Shown piece after piece: positions 27,237 to 38,200 of a DNA stretch of 64,000 nt (positions within the stretch are counted from its first letter, which is position 1; each line of letters begins with the position of its first letter). The stretch is from Cryobacterium sp. BB307 (GTDB lineage Bacteria > Actinomycetota > Actinomycetes > Actinomycetales > Microbacteriaceae). Made by a program: the position numbers and the translations under genes. Under the pieces are notes generated by a model. It was not told the DNA's origin. It saw only the letters and a program-made list of their open reading frames with translations, and made no database searches. The stretch covers positions 1-64,000 of the forward strand of contig NZ_JAANZA010000002.1 of assembly GCF_012274275.1 (NCBI RefSeq), given 5' to 3'.

Positions 27237-27872
27237 CGTCGGCCGCAGGATCGCGGCCGAGTCCTCGATCGCCGCAGTCAGCAGCGCGCGCAGTCGCGCG
27301 TCCGGGTTCTCGATGCACGCGCCGGCGATGCCGAGAACGGAGATCCGGATGACCGACTCGCTCAGGCGGGACGCGGCCTTGTTGCCGGTGGGCAGCCGGT
27401 AGCTTCCCACGAAGTCCCGTGCCCAGCTGACGGCCAGCGGGGTCCGCTGCATCGCGCTGTCCACGGCGGCCGCGAGGTCGGGAGCCGGTTCGACGCCCAT
27501 CCGCTCCAGGATCCGCTGGCAGGAGAGGATGCCGACAGCGAGCGCGCGCTGCCGTTCCTCACTGGCAATGGGAAGGGCGACGCTCGCAGCACGGAGCGCG
27601 ATGGCGACCTCGACCGAGCGGTCGGAGCCATTCAGTCCGATGACCGACGGGATGAGCACAGCAAGTCGAGAGCGCTCCGTGTCGGAACTGCAGTCGTTGA
27701 CCATGCGGGCAAGGAATGCCAGAGCCGGATGCGTGCACGACGGATGGTCGCTCCAGCGCTCTCCAGCCAGGTAGGACGCGAACTCCATGAAGCACGCGCC
27801 TGTTCGGGGACTGCGGTGCCGTCCTGCAGAAAGGACTGGGACCATCCCGGGCGATACGGTCGTCGGTGACAT
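27165..27872 (-). CDS. Conserved hypothetical protein
   Basis: A 235-residue helical protein that I do not recognise as a named family. It lacks membrane segments and a signal peptide. The ATG at 27872 is well supported by GGGAGG six bases upstream, so the longer open frame to 27995 is rejected. The last 72 bases overlap the end of the convergent oxidoreductase gene, so one of the two stops may be less conserved. Confidence 0.65.
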   Translation of the reverse strand: MSPTTVSPGMVPVLSAGRHRSPRTGACFMEFASYLAGERWSDHPSCTHPALAFLARMVNDCSSDTERSRLAVLIPSVIGLNGSDRSVEVAIALRAASVALPIASEERQRALAVGILSCQRILERMGVEPAPDLAAAVDSAMQRTPLAVSWARDFVGSYRLPTGNKAASRLSESVIRISVLGIAGACIENPDARLRALLTAAIEDSAAILRPTSVEDRAPSARPLQFEEPIVGSRS

Positions 27873-27975
27873 CTGCGCCTCCCGCGTTTGTCGCGTTTGC
27901 AGTTCCCTCCAGTGTGCGCCTGTTGTCGGCCGAAGGCCAGAGGTGCTGCCCCGCGGCATCCTTAGAATGACCTGT

Positions 27976-28464
27976 ATGCGCATCCACATCGCCACCGATC
28001 ACGCCGGTCTGGACTTCAGCCGCGACCTCCAGGAGCACCTGCGGGGTGCCGGCCACGAGGTGATCGACCATGGCCCGCGCGAATACGACCCGCTGGATGA
28101 CTACCCGTCGTTCTGCATCAATGCCGCGATCGGTGTTGTGACCGACCAGCAGTCCGGGATCGAGGCTCTCGGTGTCGTCTTCGGCGGTTCGGGAAACGGC
28201 GAGCAGATGGCGGCCAACAAGGTACCGGGCGCTCGCGCCGCGCTGGTCTGGAACCGGTCGACCGCCGAGCTCGCGCGCGAGCACAACGATGCCAACGTGA
28301 TCTCCATCGGCGCGCGCCAGCACACGCTGGAGGAAGCGATCGAGTTCATCGACGCCTTCATCGCCACACCGTTCTCCGGCGAGAAGCGCCACTCGCGCCG
28401 GATCGCGCAGCTTGCAGAGTACGAGCGGACGGGGACCATCGCCGGGCACGAGATCGGCGCCTGA
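27976..28464 (+). CDS. rpiB: Ribose-5-phosphate isomerase B
   Basis: A 162-residue RpiB/LacAB-type isomerase interconverting ribose 5-phosphate and ribulose 5-phosphate. MRIHIATDHAGLDFSRDL at the N-terminus and GVVFGGSGNGEQMAANKVPG are signature segments; the usual Cys of the GTG-type loop is replaced by Ser, as in the mycobacterial-type enzymes. A second ATG 9 bases upstream is possible. Its stop overlaps the glycosylase start as TGATG. Confidence 0.9.
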   Translation: MRIHIATDHAGLDFSRDLQEHLRGAGHEVIDHGPREYDPLDDYPSFCINAAIGVVTDQQSGIEALGVVFGGSGNGEQMAANKVPGARAALVWNRSTAELAREHNDANVISIGARQHTLEEAIEFIDAFIATPFSGEKRHSRRIAQLAEYERTGTIAGHEIGA

Positions 28465-29414
28465 TGCCAGAGGGTCACTCCGTCCACCGCATCGCGAGGC
28501 AGTTCAGGCTGCACTTCGTCGGCAAGCGCGTCGAAACCAGCTCGCCGCAGGGACGGTTCGTGAGCGGCGCCCAGCAGCTCGACGGGCTCACGATGACCGA
28601 CTCGCGCGCGGTGGGCAAGAATCTGTTCCTCGAGTTCGATCACCGGCTGTGGCTGCGCGTGCATCTCGGCATCTACGGCGCGTGGGATTTCGCGGGCGAC
28701 ATCTCGACGGATGCGCCGCTCGCATCGGCCGATGAGCGCGGCAACGACCTCGCCAACTTCGAGGACTCGCTGCACTCGATCGGCGCGCCCCGGCGCTCGA
28801 GGCTGCGCATGTCGGAGAAGGAGACCGTGCAGCCCGAGTTGGACACGTGGCCCCCGGAGCCGGTTGGGCAGGTGCGGGTACGGCTCCTCACCGAGGACAC
28901 CGTCGCCGACCTGCGCGGACCGACCGCATGCGAGGTGCTGCTGCCGGAGCAAGTCGATGCGGTGGTGGCGAAGCTGGGACCCGACCCGATGGGCGACGAC
29001 TCGCAGGAGGCGGAGGACCGGTTCACCGCGACGGTGTTGAAGAAGCCGACCCCGATCGGCCTGTTGCTGATGGACCAGTCGATCGTGAGCGGCATCGGCA
29101 ACGTCTACCGCGCCGAACTGCTGTACCGGGCGCGACTCGACCCGCACACGCCCGGAAAGCGGGTCCCCGAGGAGACCGTGCGCTCGCTCTGGCGCGACTG
29201 GGTGCACCTGCTGCACATCGGAGTCGAAACCGGCCACATGCTGACCATGGACTACCCGACCGACGAGGACTACCGCAAAGCGCTCGCTAACAGTGACGAC
29301 CGGCATTGGGTCTACCAGCGCGCGGGCCTGCCGTGCCGCACCTGCGGCACGCACATCCTGATGGACATGGCGGCCGGCCGGAAACTGTACTGGTGCCCTA
29401 ACTGCCAGCGGTGA
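28464..29414 (+). CDS. nei: Fpg/Nei-family DNA glycosylase
   Basis: A 316-residue base-excision-repair enzyme. MPEGHSVHR supplies the N-terminal Pro2 nucleophile and Glu3. SIVSGIGNVYRAELLYRA is the helix-two-turn-helix region. A C-terminal zinc finger uses CRTC and CPNC. The MPEGHS start and length favour the actinobacterial Nei group over MutM. It is coupled to rpiB, as in many actinobacteria. Confidence 0.9.
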   Translation: MPEGHSVHRIARQFRLHFVGKRVETSSPQGRFVSGAQQLDGLTMTDSRAVGKNLFLEFDHRLWLRVHLGIYGAWDFAGDISTDAPLASADERGNDLANFEDSLHSIGAPRRSRLRMSEKETVQPELDTWPPEPVGQVRVRLLTEDTVADLRGPTACEVLLPEQVDAVVAKLGPDPMGDDSQEAEDRFTATVLKKPTPIGLLLMDQSIVSGIGNVYRAELLYRARLDPHTPGKRVPEETVRSLWRDWVHLLHIGVETGHMLTMDYPTDEDYRKALANSDDRHWVYQRAGLPCRTCGTHILMDMAAGRKLYWCPNCQR

Positions 29415-29436
29415 ACCGCCATGCCATGCTTGAGTA

Positions 29437-30051
29437 ATGCGCCACAATCCGTCCTTTGTCATCGATGACCCGCAGGAGGTCCGGCGGCTGATACGCGAGA
29501 ACCCGTGGGCGACCATTGTCGCCAACACGGCCAAGGGTCTCGTCGCCTCGCACTACCCGGTACTGCTCGAGGAGGACCGCGACGAGATCAGCATCGTCAC
29601 GCACGTCGGCCGCCCCGACGACCGCCTGCTCGAGCTCGGCGGCGGAGAGCTGCTGGTCATCATCCAGGGTCCGCACGGCTACATCTCGCCTGGCTGGTAC
29701 GGCGACCTGAAGTCGGTTCCGACCTGGAACCACGCCACAGCCCACCTGTACGGAACGCCAGAGATCCTCAGCGACGAGGAGAACTGGCGCGTGCTCGGCA
29801 CCCTGGTCGAGCATTTCGAAGGCCGGATGCCGCATCCGAAGCTGCTCGAGGACGACCACGAGAACCGGCAGCTTGCGACGGGCACCGTCGGTTTCCGACT
29901 CGTAGTCACGCGCTTCGACGCGCGACTGAAGCTCAGCCAGAACAAGCCCGCCGATGTCGTGCACACCGTCATCGACGAGCTCGACCACGGTGCCAACTAC
30001 TCGCAGCCTCGACTGGCTGACGAGATGCGCAGAGTGCACGGAGAACAATGA
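29437..30051 (+). CDS. PaiB-type FMN-binding regulator
   Basis: A 204-residue PaiB-family protein with a split-barrel flavin-binding fold. Landmarks are NPWATIVANTAKGLVASHYP, PGWYGDLKSVPTWNHATAHLYG and a C-terminal KLSQNKPADV segment. Some relatives act as transcriptional regulators, and others may be flavoenzymes. The stop overlaps the amidohydrolase start (ATGA), so the two are coupled. Confidence 0.87.
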   Translation: MRHNPSFVIDDPQEVRRLIRENPWATIVANTAKGLVASHYPVLLEEDRDEISIVTHVGRPDDRLLELGGGELLVIIQGPHGYISPGWYGDLKSVPTWNHATAHLYGTPEILSDEENWRVLGTLVEHFEGRMPHPKLLEDDHENRQLATGTVGFRLVVTRFDARLKLSQNKPADVVHTVIDELDHGANYSQPRLADEMRRVHGEQ

Positions 30052-31481
30052 TCCTCAGAAACGCACGCGTCGGCGACCAACTTGTCGACGTGGAGATCAA
30101 CGACGGCTTGATAGCAGGCTTCCCGCCAGCGGGCACGAGCACGGGGGAGTCGCTCGACCTTGACGGTCGCTGGCTGCTCCCAGGGATGTGGGACCACCAC
30201 GTGCACTTCGGCGAGTGGGCGTACACGCTCCGCCGCATCGACCTGTCACGGGTCACCTCGGCCGCTGAGGCCGCCGGCGTAATGAAACTGCACGTTCACG
30301 CGCAGGAGGACCCGAACGAGACCGTGGTCGGGGTCGGCATCCGCGACGCGCTCTGGCCGGACAACGCGTCGACCAGGCAGCTGCTCGACGCCGCGGTCGG
30401 CGACCGCAGCGTCGTGCTCATCAACTCGGACCTGCACTCCTGCTGGCTGAGCACGGCCGCCGCCCGGGCCTACGGTTACACCGACCACCCGACCGGCCTG
30501 CTGCAGGAGGACGACTGCTTCGACTTCGTCGCACGTCTCAAGCAGGCGCCGACCGAGCAGCACGACGAATGGGTGCGCGATGCGGCGCTCGCCGCGGCCG
30601 CGCGCGGCATCGTCGGCATCACCGACCTCGACATGGCGCCGAACATCGATAACTGGACGCGCCGATTCGGCAACGGGTTCGATGTGCTGCGCGTCGACGC
30701 GGCTATCTACACGCAGTACCTGGATCAGGCCATCGAAGATGGGCGCTTCTCCGGGGAGACGCTGACAGACGACGGCCTGCTCCGGGTCGGCTCGTTCAAG
30801 ATCCTCACCGACGGGTCGCTCGGCACGCGCACCGCCTTCTGTGTCGACCCGTACCCGGGCACGCACGACCATGGCCTGCTCACCGTCCCGCCGGACCGGC
30901 TAATGCCGTTGCTGCGCAAGGCGATGGATGCACGGATCCTGTTGACCGTGCACGCCATCGGCGACGAGGCGAACCGGCTCGCGCTCGACGCGATCGAGGC
31001 CGTCGGCGGACGCGGAAACATCGAGCACGCCCAGTTGCTGCGGCGTGAAGACATCCCGCGAATAGCTGCGCTCGGCCTCGCCGCCAGCGTTCAACCAGAG
31101 CACGCCATGGACGACCGGGACATCGCCGACCAGTACTGGGCCGGCCGCACCGACCGCTCTTTCATGCTGCGCTCCCTGCTCGACGCAGGCATCGAGTTGC
31201 GGTTCGGCTCGGATGCTCCGGTTGCGCCGCTGGACCCGTGGATCACCATCAGCGCCGCGGTCAGCCGCGCTCGCGACGGGCGCGAGCCGTGGCATCCGGA
31301 GCAGGCGGTGACGGCCAGCGAGGCCATTACTGCCTCGACTCGCTCACGCGTCGCCGAGGGGGAGCCCGCCGACCTGATCGCGGTCGAACTCGACCCGTAC
31401 AGCGCCGACGGTGAGCAGTTGCGCAGCATGCCCGTCGCGTTGACGCTGCTGGCCGGCCGGGTCACCCACTCGACGCTGTAA
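30048..31481 (+). CDS. Amidohydrolase family protein (YtcJ-like)
   Basis: A 477-residue metal-dependent hydrolase. The N-terminal metal motif is GMWDHHVHFGEW. Later segments SFKILTDGSLGTRTAF, HAIGDEANRLALDAIE and LRFGSDAPVAPLDP match the YtcJ-like branch (amidohydrolase 3). The substrate is unknown. It is coupled to paiB and converges with the MFS gene. Confidence 0.87.
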   Translation: MILRNARVGDQLVDVEINDGLIAGFPPAGTSTGESLDLDGRWLLPGMWDHHVHFGEWAYTLRRIDLSRVTSAAEAAGVMKLHVHAQEDPNETVVGVGIRDALWPDNASTRQLLDAAVGDRSVVLINSDLHSCWLSTAAARAYGYTDHPTGLLQEDDCFDFVARLKQAPTEQHDEWVRDAALAAAARGIVGITDLDMAPNIDNWTRRFGNGFDVLRVDAAIYTQYLDQAIEDGRFSGETLTDDGLLRVGSFKILTDGSLGTRTAFCVDPYPGTHDHGLLTVPPDRLMPLLRKAMDARILLTVHAIGDEANRLALDAIEAVGGRGNIEHAQLLRREDIPRIAALGLAASVQPEHAMDDRDIADQYWAGRTDRSFMLRSLLDAGIELRFGSDAPVAPLDPWITISAAVSRARDGREPWHPEQAVTASEAITASTRSRVAEGEPADLIAVELDPYSADGEQLRSMPVALTLLAGRVTHSTL

Positions 31482-31489
31482 CCGCCAGG

Positions 31490-32974
31490 TCAGTGCGCGG
31501 CGGGCACCGGTGCCTCTGCAATCACGTCGGCCGGCTTCTTGATGAAGAAGGACAGCGCGACGCCAGCCAGCGAGATGATCGCCCCGACCAGGAAGGCCGC
31601 GCGCGTGCCCGCGGCCTCCGCCTCGACCACGGAGACACCCGTCGCCTCGAGCGCGGCCGCCTGCGTCGACATGACCGTGACGAGCAACGCGATGCCCGCG
31701 GCTCCGGCGACCTGCTGAATGGTGCCGACGACGGCGCTCGCGTGCGAGTACAGACTTGGCCGCACAGCGCCAAGCCCGGCCGTGAACAGCGGGGTGAACA
31801 ACATCCCCAGACCGAGGTTGAGGGTGATCTGCAGCGCAAGCACGAACCAGACCGAGGTCGTGGTCCCCACCGTCGTGAAGCCCCACAGCACGCCGCTGAC
31901 GATCATCGTGCCGGGGATCACAAGCGGCTTCGGCCCGATGCGGTCGTACAGCCGGCCGATGAACGGCGCGAGCAAACCCATCAGCAGCGCGCCGGGCATG
32001 ATCATCAGCCCGGACTCGAGTTCGGTGAGGCCCAGCACGCGCTGCAGGTAGAGCGGGAAGACGACGATGGTGCCGAACAGGGCGACCATGCTCACCGTCA
32101 GGATGCTCACCGAGGCAGTGAAGATCGGCGCGCGGAAGGTGCGCAGGTCGAGCAGGGCACGATCCTGGCGTTGCAACAGCAGCTGGCGCCAGATGAAGAT
32201 CGTCAGAGCCAGTGCGCCGACGGCCAGCGAGACCCACATCTGCGTCTCGGAGACGGCGATCGCGTCGCCCTTCTGCTGCGCGCTGGCGCCGACCAGGCTG
32301 AGCCCGTAGACCAGCCCGCCGAAGGCGAACGCCGACAGGATGACCGAGACCACGTCGATGGGGACCGGCCGCGGTTCGCTGACATTCTCGACGCGGCGGA
32401 TGCCGATGACGAGCATCACGAGCGCGATCGGCAGCACCAGCCAGAACAGCCATCGCCAGGTCAGCGTGCTGAGGATGAGGCCGGAGATCGTCGGGCCGAG
32501 CGCAGGGGCGACCGACATGACGATCGACACGTTGCCCATGGTCTTTCCGCGGGTCGCAGGCGGCACCAGGCTCATGATGGTCGTCATGAGCAGCGGCATC
32601 ATGATCGCGGTTCCAGATGCCTGGACAACGCGCGCAACCAGCAACACCTCGAAGCCGGGCGAGACGGCGGCCAGCAGGGTTCCGGCCGAGAACAGCGTCA
32701 TGGCGGCGATGAAGATCGGCCGCGTGTTGTAACGCTGCAGCAGGAAGCCGGTGATGGGGATGACCACGGCCATGGTCAACATGAACGCCGTGGTGAGCCA
32801 CTGAGCTGCCCGCGCGTCGATCGACAGATCCGTCATCAGGCGGGGGATGGCCACGCTCATGATGGTTTCGTTCAGGATCACCACAAAAGCGGCTGCGAGC
32901 AACAGCCAGATGACGCGCTGGTTGCGGCGCGAGTGGTCGACAATCGGCAGTTCGACCGGTGCTGTGTTAGTCAT
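31490..32974 (-). CDS. DHA2-family MFS multidrug efflux transporter
   Basis: A 494-residue polytopic transporter with about 14 hydrophobic segments, as in EmrB/QacA-type drug:proton antiporters. The motif SIDARAAQWLTTAFMLTMAV at about residue 54 and the AFIGRLYDRIGPK loop are typical. The ATG at 32974 is chosen because AAAGGACG lies just upstream; an earlier ATG 18 bases away overlaps that site. Confidence 0.88.
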   Translation of the reverse strand: MTNTAPVELPIVDHSRRNQRVIWLLLAAAFVVILNETIMSVAIPRLMTDLSIDARAAQWLTTAFMLTMAVVIPITGFLLQRYNTRPIFIAAMTLFSAGTLLAAVSPGFEVLLVARVVQASGTAIMMPLLMTTIMSLVPPATRGKTMGNVSIVMSVAPALGPTISGLILSTLTWRWLFWLVLPIALVMLVIGIRRVENVSEPRPVPIDVVSVILSAFAFGGLVYGLSLVGASAQQKGDAIAVSETQMWVSLAVGALALTIFIWRQLLLQRQDRALLDLRTFRAPIFTASVSILTVSMVALFGTIVVFPLYLQRVLGLTELESGLMIMPGALLMGLLAPFIGRLYDRIGPKPLVIPGTMIVSGVLWGFTTVGTTTSVWFVLALQITLNLGLGMLFTPLFTAGLGAVRPSLYSHASAVVGTIQQVAGAAGIALLVTVMSTQAAALEATGVSVVEAEAAGTRAAFLVGAIISLAGVALSFFIKKPADVIAEAPVPAAH

Positions 32975-33113
32975 TTCGTCCTTTTGAGGCAAGGGGTAGC
33001 GCGGCAGGCTTTGCGGGGGAGACAGCGAAAGGTATCAGACGCAACCTATGCCTCACCGCAGACATTCCAGCTGGACGATATTCCCCTCAGGTTCGGTGGG
33101 GTTAACCCGAACG

Positions 33114-33138
33114 GGCATCCGTGAGGCAGCCGGATGCC
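33114..33138. repeat. Short inverted repeat upstream of histidine kinase gene
   Basis: GGCATCCG (33114-33121) and CGGATGCC (33131-33138) form a perfect 8-base hairpin with a 9-base loop, 75 bases before the kinase start. The arms contain the GGATGC word that is frequent across the host part of the window, so this may be chance pairing of two copies. Confidence 0.4.
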
Positions 33139-33212
33139 GCCGTCCGCGCCGGATCGCGATGCTGGTTGTTGTTGCCGAATCGACGCCACCAACGGATACG
33201 AGGAAAAGATAC

Positions 33213-34562
33213 ATGACCACAGAATCTGTCAGGCTTGAGCACGTGAGCGAGAGGACCGGCTACGGCGCACTCTGGCGCGGGGTTCCTCGAGAGCTGGGCT
33301 TCCTGCTGCCGACGCTGCCGATCGTCGTTGTCGGCTTTTCGGTGATGGTCTCGCTGTTTTCCGCCGGCGCGGGCATGATCGTCATCTTCGTCGGCCTCTT
33401 CCTGATCGTCGCCGCGCTGTTCGTTGCGCGCGGCTTCGGAACGCTCGAGCTGGTGCGCCTGCGCGCCGCGGGCATGCCGGAGATCGCGCGCCCGAATTGG
33501 GGCGACTCGGATCGCACCGGGCTCGCGCGCGCGCTCGGTCCCCTCGCAGATGGCCGCTACTGGATCTACCTGCTGCACGGCATGGTCGTGAACTTCGCCA
33601 TCGGCATCGCAACCTGGTCGATCGCGATCACCTGGGTGGCGGGCACGCTCGGCGGACTGACTTTCTGGTTCTGGGACCGCTTCATCCCACAGGGTGACAA
33701 CGACTTCTACCTGTCAGAGGTGATCTTCGGGTTCTTTGCCCCTGGCGGAAACTTGCCGGGTGGTCCTGAGGGTGACGCGATTCTGAACTTCTTCTTCGGG
33801 ATCTTCTTCGCCCTCACCTTGCCGTTCATCACCCGCGGTCTCACCCGACTGCACCACGTCATTGCCCAGGGGATGCTCGGGGCATGGCGTTCCGAGGCGC
33901 TTGAGCGTCGCGTGGTCGACCTCAACGAGTCCCGGGGTGCTGCGATCTCCGCCGAGGGTCACTCGCTGCGTCGTCTCGAGCGTGACATCCACGACGGTCC
34001 GCAGCAGCGCCTGGTGCGGCTGCAGATGGACCTCGCCTCTGCCGAGCGTGAGCTGGACAGGGATCCGGAGAACGCGCGCAAGCTGATCACCGAGGCGAAC
34101 GAGCAGTCGAAGGCTGCGCTCGATGAGCTGCGTGCGCTGTCCCGCGGTTTTGCCCCGCCGATCCTGATGGACCGCGGCCTGGCCGCCGCCCTGGAGTCGC
34201 TCGCCGCCCGGAACGCCGTGCCGGTCAGCTTCGTCAACGCGATCGACAGCTCGGTGCAGTTGCCGCAGGAGATCGAGCGGAACGCGTACTTCGTCGCCAG
34301 CGAACTGGTGACCAACGCAACCAAGCACTCCGGCGCATCCGACATCGGAATGCAGCTCGCGCTCCACCGGGTTCCGGAGGGCGACGACTGGTGGCTCGAC
34401 GTCACGGTCGCCGACAACGGTTCGGGCGGTGCGGCCTCGAAGGACGGCCACGGCCTCGCTGGAATCGAGGAGCGCATCCGCGGTCTCGGCGGCAGCTTCG
34501 AGCTCTCGAGTCCCGAGGGCGGCCCCACGGTGGCCACCGTCCACCTGCCCATCACCTACTGA
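33213..34562 (+). CDS. Membrane sensor histidine kinase (NarL-type)
   Basis: A 449-residue sensor kinase. About four hydrophobic segments fill the first 210 residues. The HisKA_3 dimerisation motif RDIHDGPQQRL places the phosphoacceptor at His260, and the ATPase domain shows ELVTNATKHSG and DGHGLAGIEERI. The ATG at 33213 lies behind GAGGAAAAG. It is followed 40 bases later by its probable response regulator. The signal is unknown. Confidence 0.88.
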   Translation: MTTESVRLEHVSERTGYGALWRGVPRELGFLLPTLPIVVVGFSVMVSLFSAGAGMIVIFVGLFLIVAALFVARGFGTLELVRLRAAGMPEIARPNWGDSDRTGLARALGPLADGRYWIYLLHGMVVNFAIGIATWSIAITWVAGTLGGLTFWFWDRFIPQGDNDFYLSEVIFGFFAPGGNLPGGPEGDAILNFFFGIFFALTLPFITRGLTRLHHVIAQGMLGAWRSEALERRVVDLNESRGAAISAEGHSLRRLERDIHDGPQQRLVRLQMDLASAERELDRDPENARKLITEANEQSKAALDELRALSRGFAPPILMDRGLAAALESLAARNAVPVSFVNAIDSSVQLPQEIERNAYFVASELVTNATKHSGASDIGMQLALHRVPEGDDWWLDVTVADNGSGGAASKDGHGLAGIEERIRGLGGSFELSSPEGGPTVATVHLPITY

Positions 34563-34601
34563 CCGCAGTCTTCAACGCCGCCGTCCCCCTAGAGTGGGGC
34601 G

Positions 34602-35246
34602 GTGGCGTTGAAGGTTGTGGTGGCGGATGATTCGGTGCTGCTTCGCGAGGGACTCGTGCGGGTGCTCGGCGAGGCCGGCGTCGACGTCATCGGGGCGTTC
34701 GGTGACGGCGACGAGCTGATCGCGAGCCTGCCCGAGCTGCGGCCCGACCTCGCGGTGCTCGACGTGCGGATGCCCCCGACCTACAGGGATGAGGGAGTGC
34801 GCGCGGCGATCAGCGCGCGCGAGCTGCAGCCGAACCTCGGCATCCTGCTGCTGTCGCAGTACGTCGAGGTCGCATACGCGAGCGAACTGCTGTCATCCGG
34901 CAGCGGCGGCATCGGCTACCTGCTCAAGGATCGCGTCGCGAGCCTCGACGAGCTGAAGGACGCGATCGAGCGCATCGCGGCCGGCGGCACTGTGCTTGAC
35001 CCCGAGGTCGTGACACAGCTGCTCGGCCGGCGGCAGAACCCGCTCGAGAGCCTCACCCCGCGCGAGCGCGAGGTCATCACCCTCATGGCCGAGGGGAAGA
35101 CCAACGCGGCGATTGCATCCGCGTTGTTCATCGGCACCGGTGCTGTGGAGAAGAACGTGACGTCGATCTTCCAGAAGCTGGGCCTCGAGGATTCCGGCAC
35201 CGACCACCGCCGGGTGCTCGCGGTGCTCGCCTGGCTGCAGCGCTGA
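34602..35246 (+). CDS. LuxR-type response regulator
   Basis: A 214-residue NarL/LuxR-family regulator. The receiver domain has acidic residues Asp9 and Asp10 and phosphoacceptor Asp54 in AVLDVRMPPT. The C-terminal helix-turn-helix contains SLTPREREVITLMAEGKTNA. The start is GTG. It pairs with the upstream kinase as a two-component system. Confidence 0.9.
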   Translation: MALKVVVADDSVLLREGLVRVLGEAGVDVIGAFGDGDELIASLPELRPDLAVLDVRMPPTYRDEGVRAAISARELQPNLGILLLSQYVEVAYASELLSSGSGGIGYLLKDRVASLDELKDAIERIAAGGTVLDPEVVTQLLGRRQNPLESLTPREREVITLMAEGKTNAAIASALFIGTGAVEKNVTSIFQKLGLEDSGTDHRRVLAVLAWLQR

Positions 35247-35253
35247 CCCTCGG

Positions 35254-38200
35254 TCAGCGGAGGTTGGAAAACTTCAGCGCGATCGCCTTGAAGTTGGCGA
35301 TGCGCTGCTCATACCGGGCGGCGAGCACGATCAGCAGCACGCCGCCGGCACCCAGCCACAGCCACCACGGGAAGAACTCGTACGCCGCCCGCAACTGAGG
35401 CAGGAACGTCGCGATCCCGTGGATCAGCACCACCACAACGCCGATCGTGAACGGCGCCTGCAGCCGCTTGGCCACGCCCACGACAATCACCGCGACACCC
35501 ACCACCCCGAGGCCGACCAGACGCCACATGGGGCGGTCGTCGACTGTCGCGATCAGCGATGGCAGCAACAGGATGCCGGTTCCCGGGCCGAGCCACGGCC
35601 ATGACCGCGCGGTTGCCACCTCGTTCAGGTGGTTTGCGCCGGTGACGAGCAGCGCGAGCGCTATTGGCACGAAGAGGATCTCGACGGGCTCGACGGTCTG
35701 CAGGGCCAGCAGCGCCCCGATCAACGCGAAGCCGATGGCGCTCCACCCGACAACCGGGGTGAACGGTACCCGGTCGCCCAGGAACGACAGCACGTGCACG
35801 GCGGCGAACGTGACCACGATCGCCATCGCGCGCACAGCGCCAAGCCGGGTGTCAGGCAGATTCGTCAGCTCAATGAGGAGAACCGCCGCCATCGCGAATA
35901 TGACAAGCCCGTTCGCGGCGAGGGTGCGCAGGCGATCGCCGGATGCCCGCAGGCCCAGCCCGATCGCGGCGACGAGCAGCACCAGGAACATTCCGGCCAG
36001 CCACACATCTCGCGCGACGTCCAACACCGACGCCTCGGCGGCCCGTCCGATCGCGGTGACAGCCACACCGATCGCACCGGCGGCCGCGGCGGCGTCGAGC
36101 CAGGCGGGTGAACCGCCGCGCAGGAAACTGCCCGCGAGCAGCAGCGCGGTCGACACCGCGAACAGCACGATGGCGAGCATCGGATCCCCGGTCGCGTACT
36201 GGAACGCGAGCGGCAGGATGGCGACAAGCGCCCCGCCGAGCGCGATCAGCGGCGCGGCGACGGATGCGCCCCGCGCGCGGTGCACCAGAATCCCCACGAC
36301 GATGAGCGCGCCCGCGAGCGGCAGGAGATAGGGCTCAGGCGAGGAGACCGCGTCGGCGCTGAGGCGCCACCACAGGCCACCGGTGGCGAGGGTGAGAGCG
36401 AGCCAGCCGAAGTGTCGGCGCTGGGACTGCGAACCGAACAACCCGTCGGTGTCGATCGCGAGCAGCAGGGCCGTGACACCTCCCAGGGCGAGCACGAGCC
36501 AGCCGGCGTCGGCATTGGACCACACCGCCCAGCCCAGGGCAGGCACCGCCACGATCGCGACTCCGACATCCCGCGCCCAGCGCGGCAGCGTCGAACGACC
36601 GAGCACCCTGACGACGAGCGACCCGGCTGCCGCGAGCAGCGCGGCGCTGATCGGCGCGACCGCCGCGCTGAATTCGACCAGTCCCAGCGCGAGCGCAAAC
36701 GACGTGACGGCCAGGTACAGCGCGGGGCCGATGCCGACGGATGCGACGATGCGCTCCACCTTCAGCACCCGGTTCACGCGGCGCAGCCACAGCGCGATCC
36801 CGGCGAGCAGCAGCAGGGCGACACCGAGCCCGGTCCAATACTCGGGCAGGAGCAGCAAGCCCCGCTCGGCTGCGCTCAGCCGCTCCAGCCAGGCCGGGGT
36901 CGAGCCGACCAGCATCGCGATCAGCGCGCCGCTGACCCAGAACACTGCGCGGCGCTCCAGCGGGCTGACCAGCCGGTTCGGGAACGCGGCGCCGGCGAAC
37001 ACCACGACCGCGGCGAGCCCGGCGAACCGGATGCGGCCCGCCGCGTCGACAGCATCCGGGACTCCGGAGCCGAACGTGATGTGTGCCGCAACCGCTGCCG
37101 CGGAGCCGATGACCAACGCCGCTATCACCGCGGCGATCGCCGCGCGAGCGGGCCGCGCAACCAGCATCCGGACCCCGATGAGCAGGGCGAGGGCGACGAT
37201 CGTGCTCGCCCACCAGGTCTCGATGCTCACCCAGCCGAACAGATAGCCGATGGTGCCGGCGGTGGCCAGTGCTGCCACGAGCGGGCCGCGGATGCGCTCC
37301 CCACGATTCAGCAGGAGCAGCCCGAGGGCGACCACGGCGATGGCGAGCCAGCCGGCGAGCACCATCCACACGGTGCTCAGCAGCGGAACCGCGAGCAGCA
37401 GCGCGATGACGGCCGCCCAGGCGACCACGACGAGGCGCCGGCCCAGCATTCGGGCGACGCCCCACAGGAGTCCGGCGAGTGCGGTCGCGATCGCAAGCCC
37501 AAGCACCGCCCAGCCCAACTCGTCGCCAACGAAGTAGATGGTGTCGATCGCAGCGTTATCCCACGGCTGGAAGATGGCGCTCGCCACCGTGACCAGCACG
37601 GTGAACGCGCTGACCCCGACCGGCAACGCGAGAACGAGCAACGCCACCGCGCCGGCGCTTACCGTCGCAAGCAGGAGCGACCTGCGGCCATACCCCTCCG
37701 GCAGTTTCGAACGGATGCCGTCCAACCCGACCGCGACAGCGACAGCCGTTACCGGCGGCACAAGGTAGGAGAAGGGGTCCCACCCGGTGTCGAGCGGCAC
37801 CATGAAACCGGCCGCGACAATCCCGGCGACCAGGCTGAACCCGTAGCCGAAGCCGCGGAACTCAGCGCGAGCGCTGAGCTGCGCGAGCGCGTAAACGTGC
37901 GCGCCGGCCACGAGGGCGACGACAGCGAGTGCCACGGCGGGGCCGATCGCCGGATCACCGACGAAGAGGCCGGCGAACGCCGCACCAGCGACAGCGAGGC
38001 TGGTCTGGATGAGCACGATGACCCGTTCGACCCGATGTGGGGCGAGGAGCTGGCTGAACCCGGCGATCGCCCCGGCGCTGAAGGCGATGAAGGTGCCGTC
38101 TTCGAGCACAAGTTCGTCCGTGATGCCGGCCGCGAGCAGCATGATGCCCGGCACGAACACCGAGTGCCCGACGATGCCGGGGGTGCGCAGGGTGCTCGCG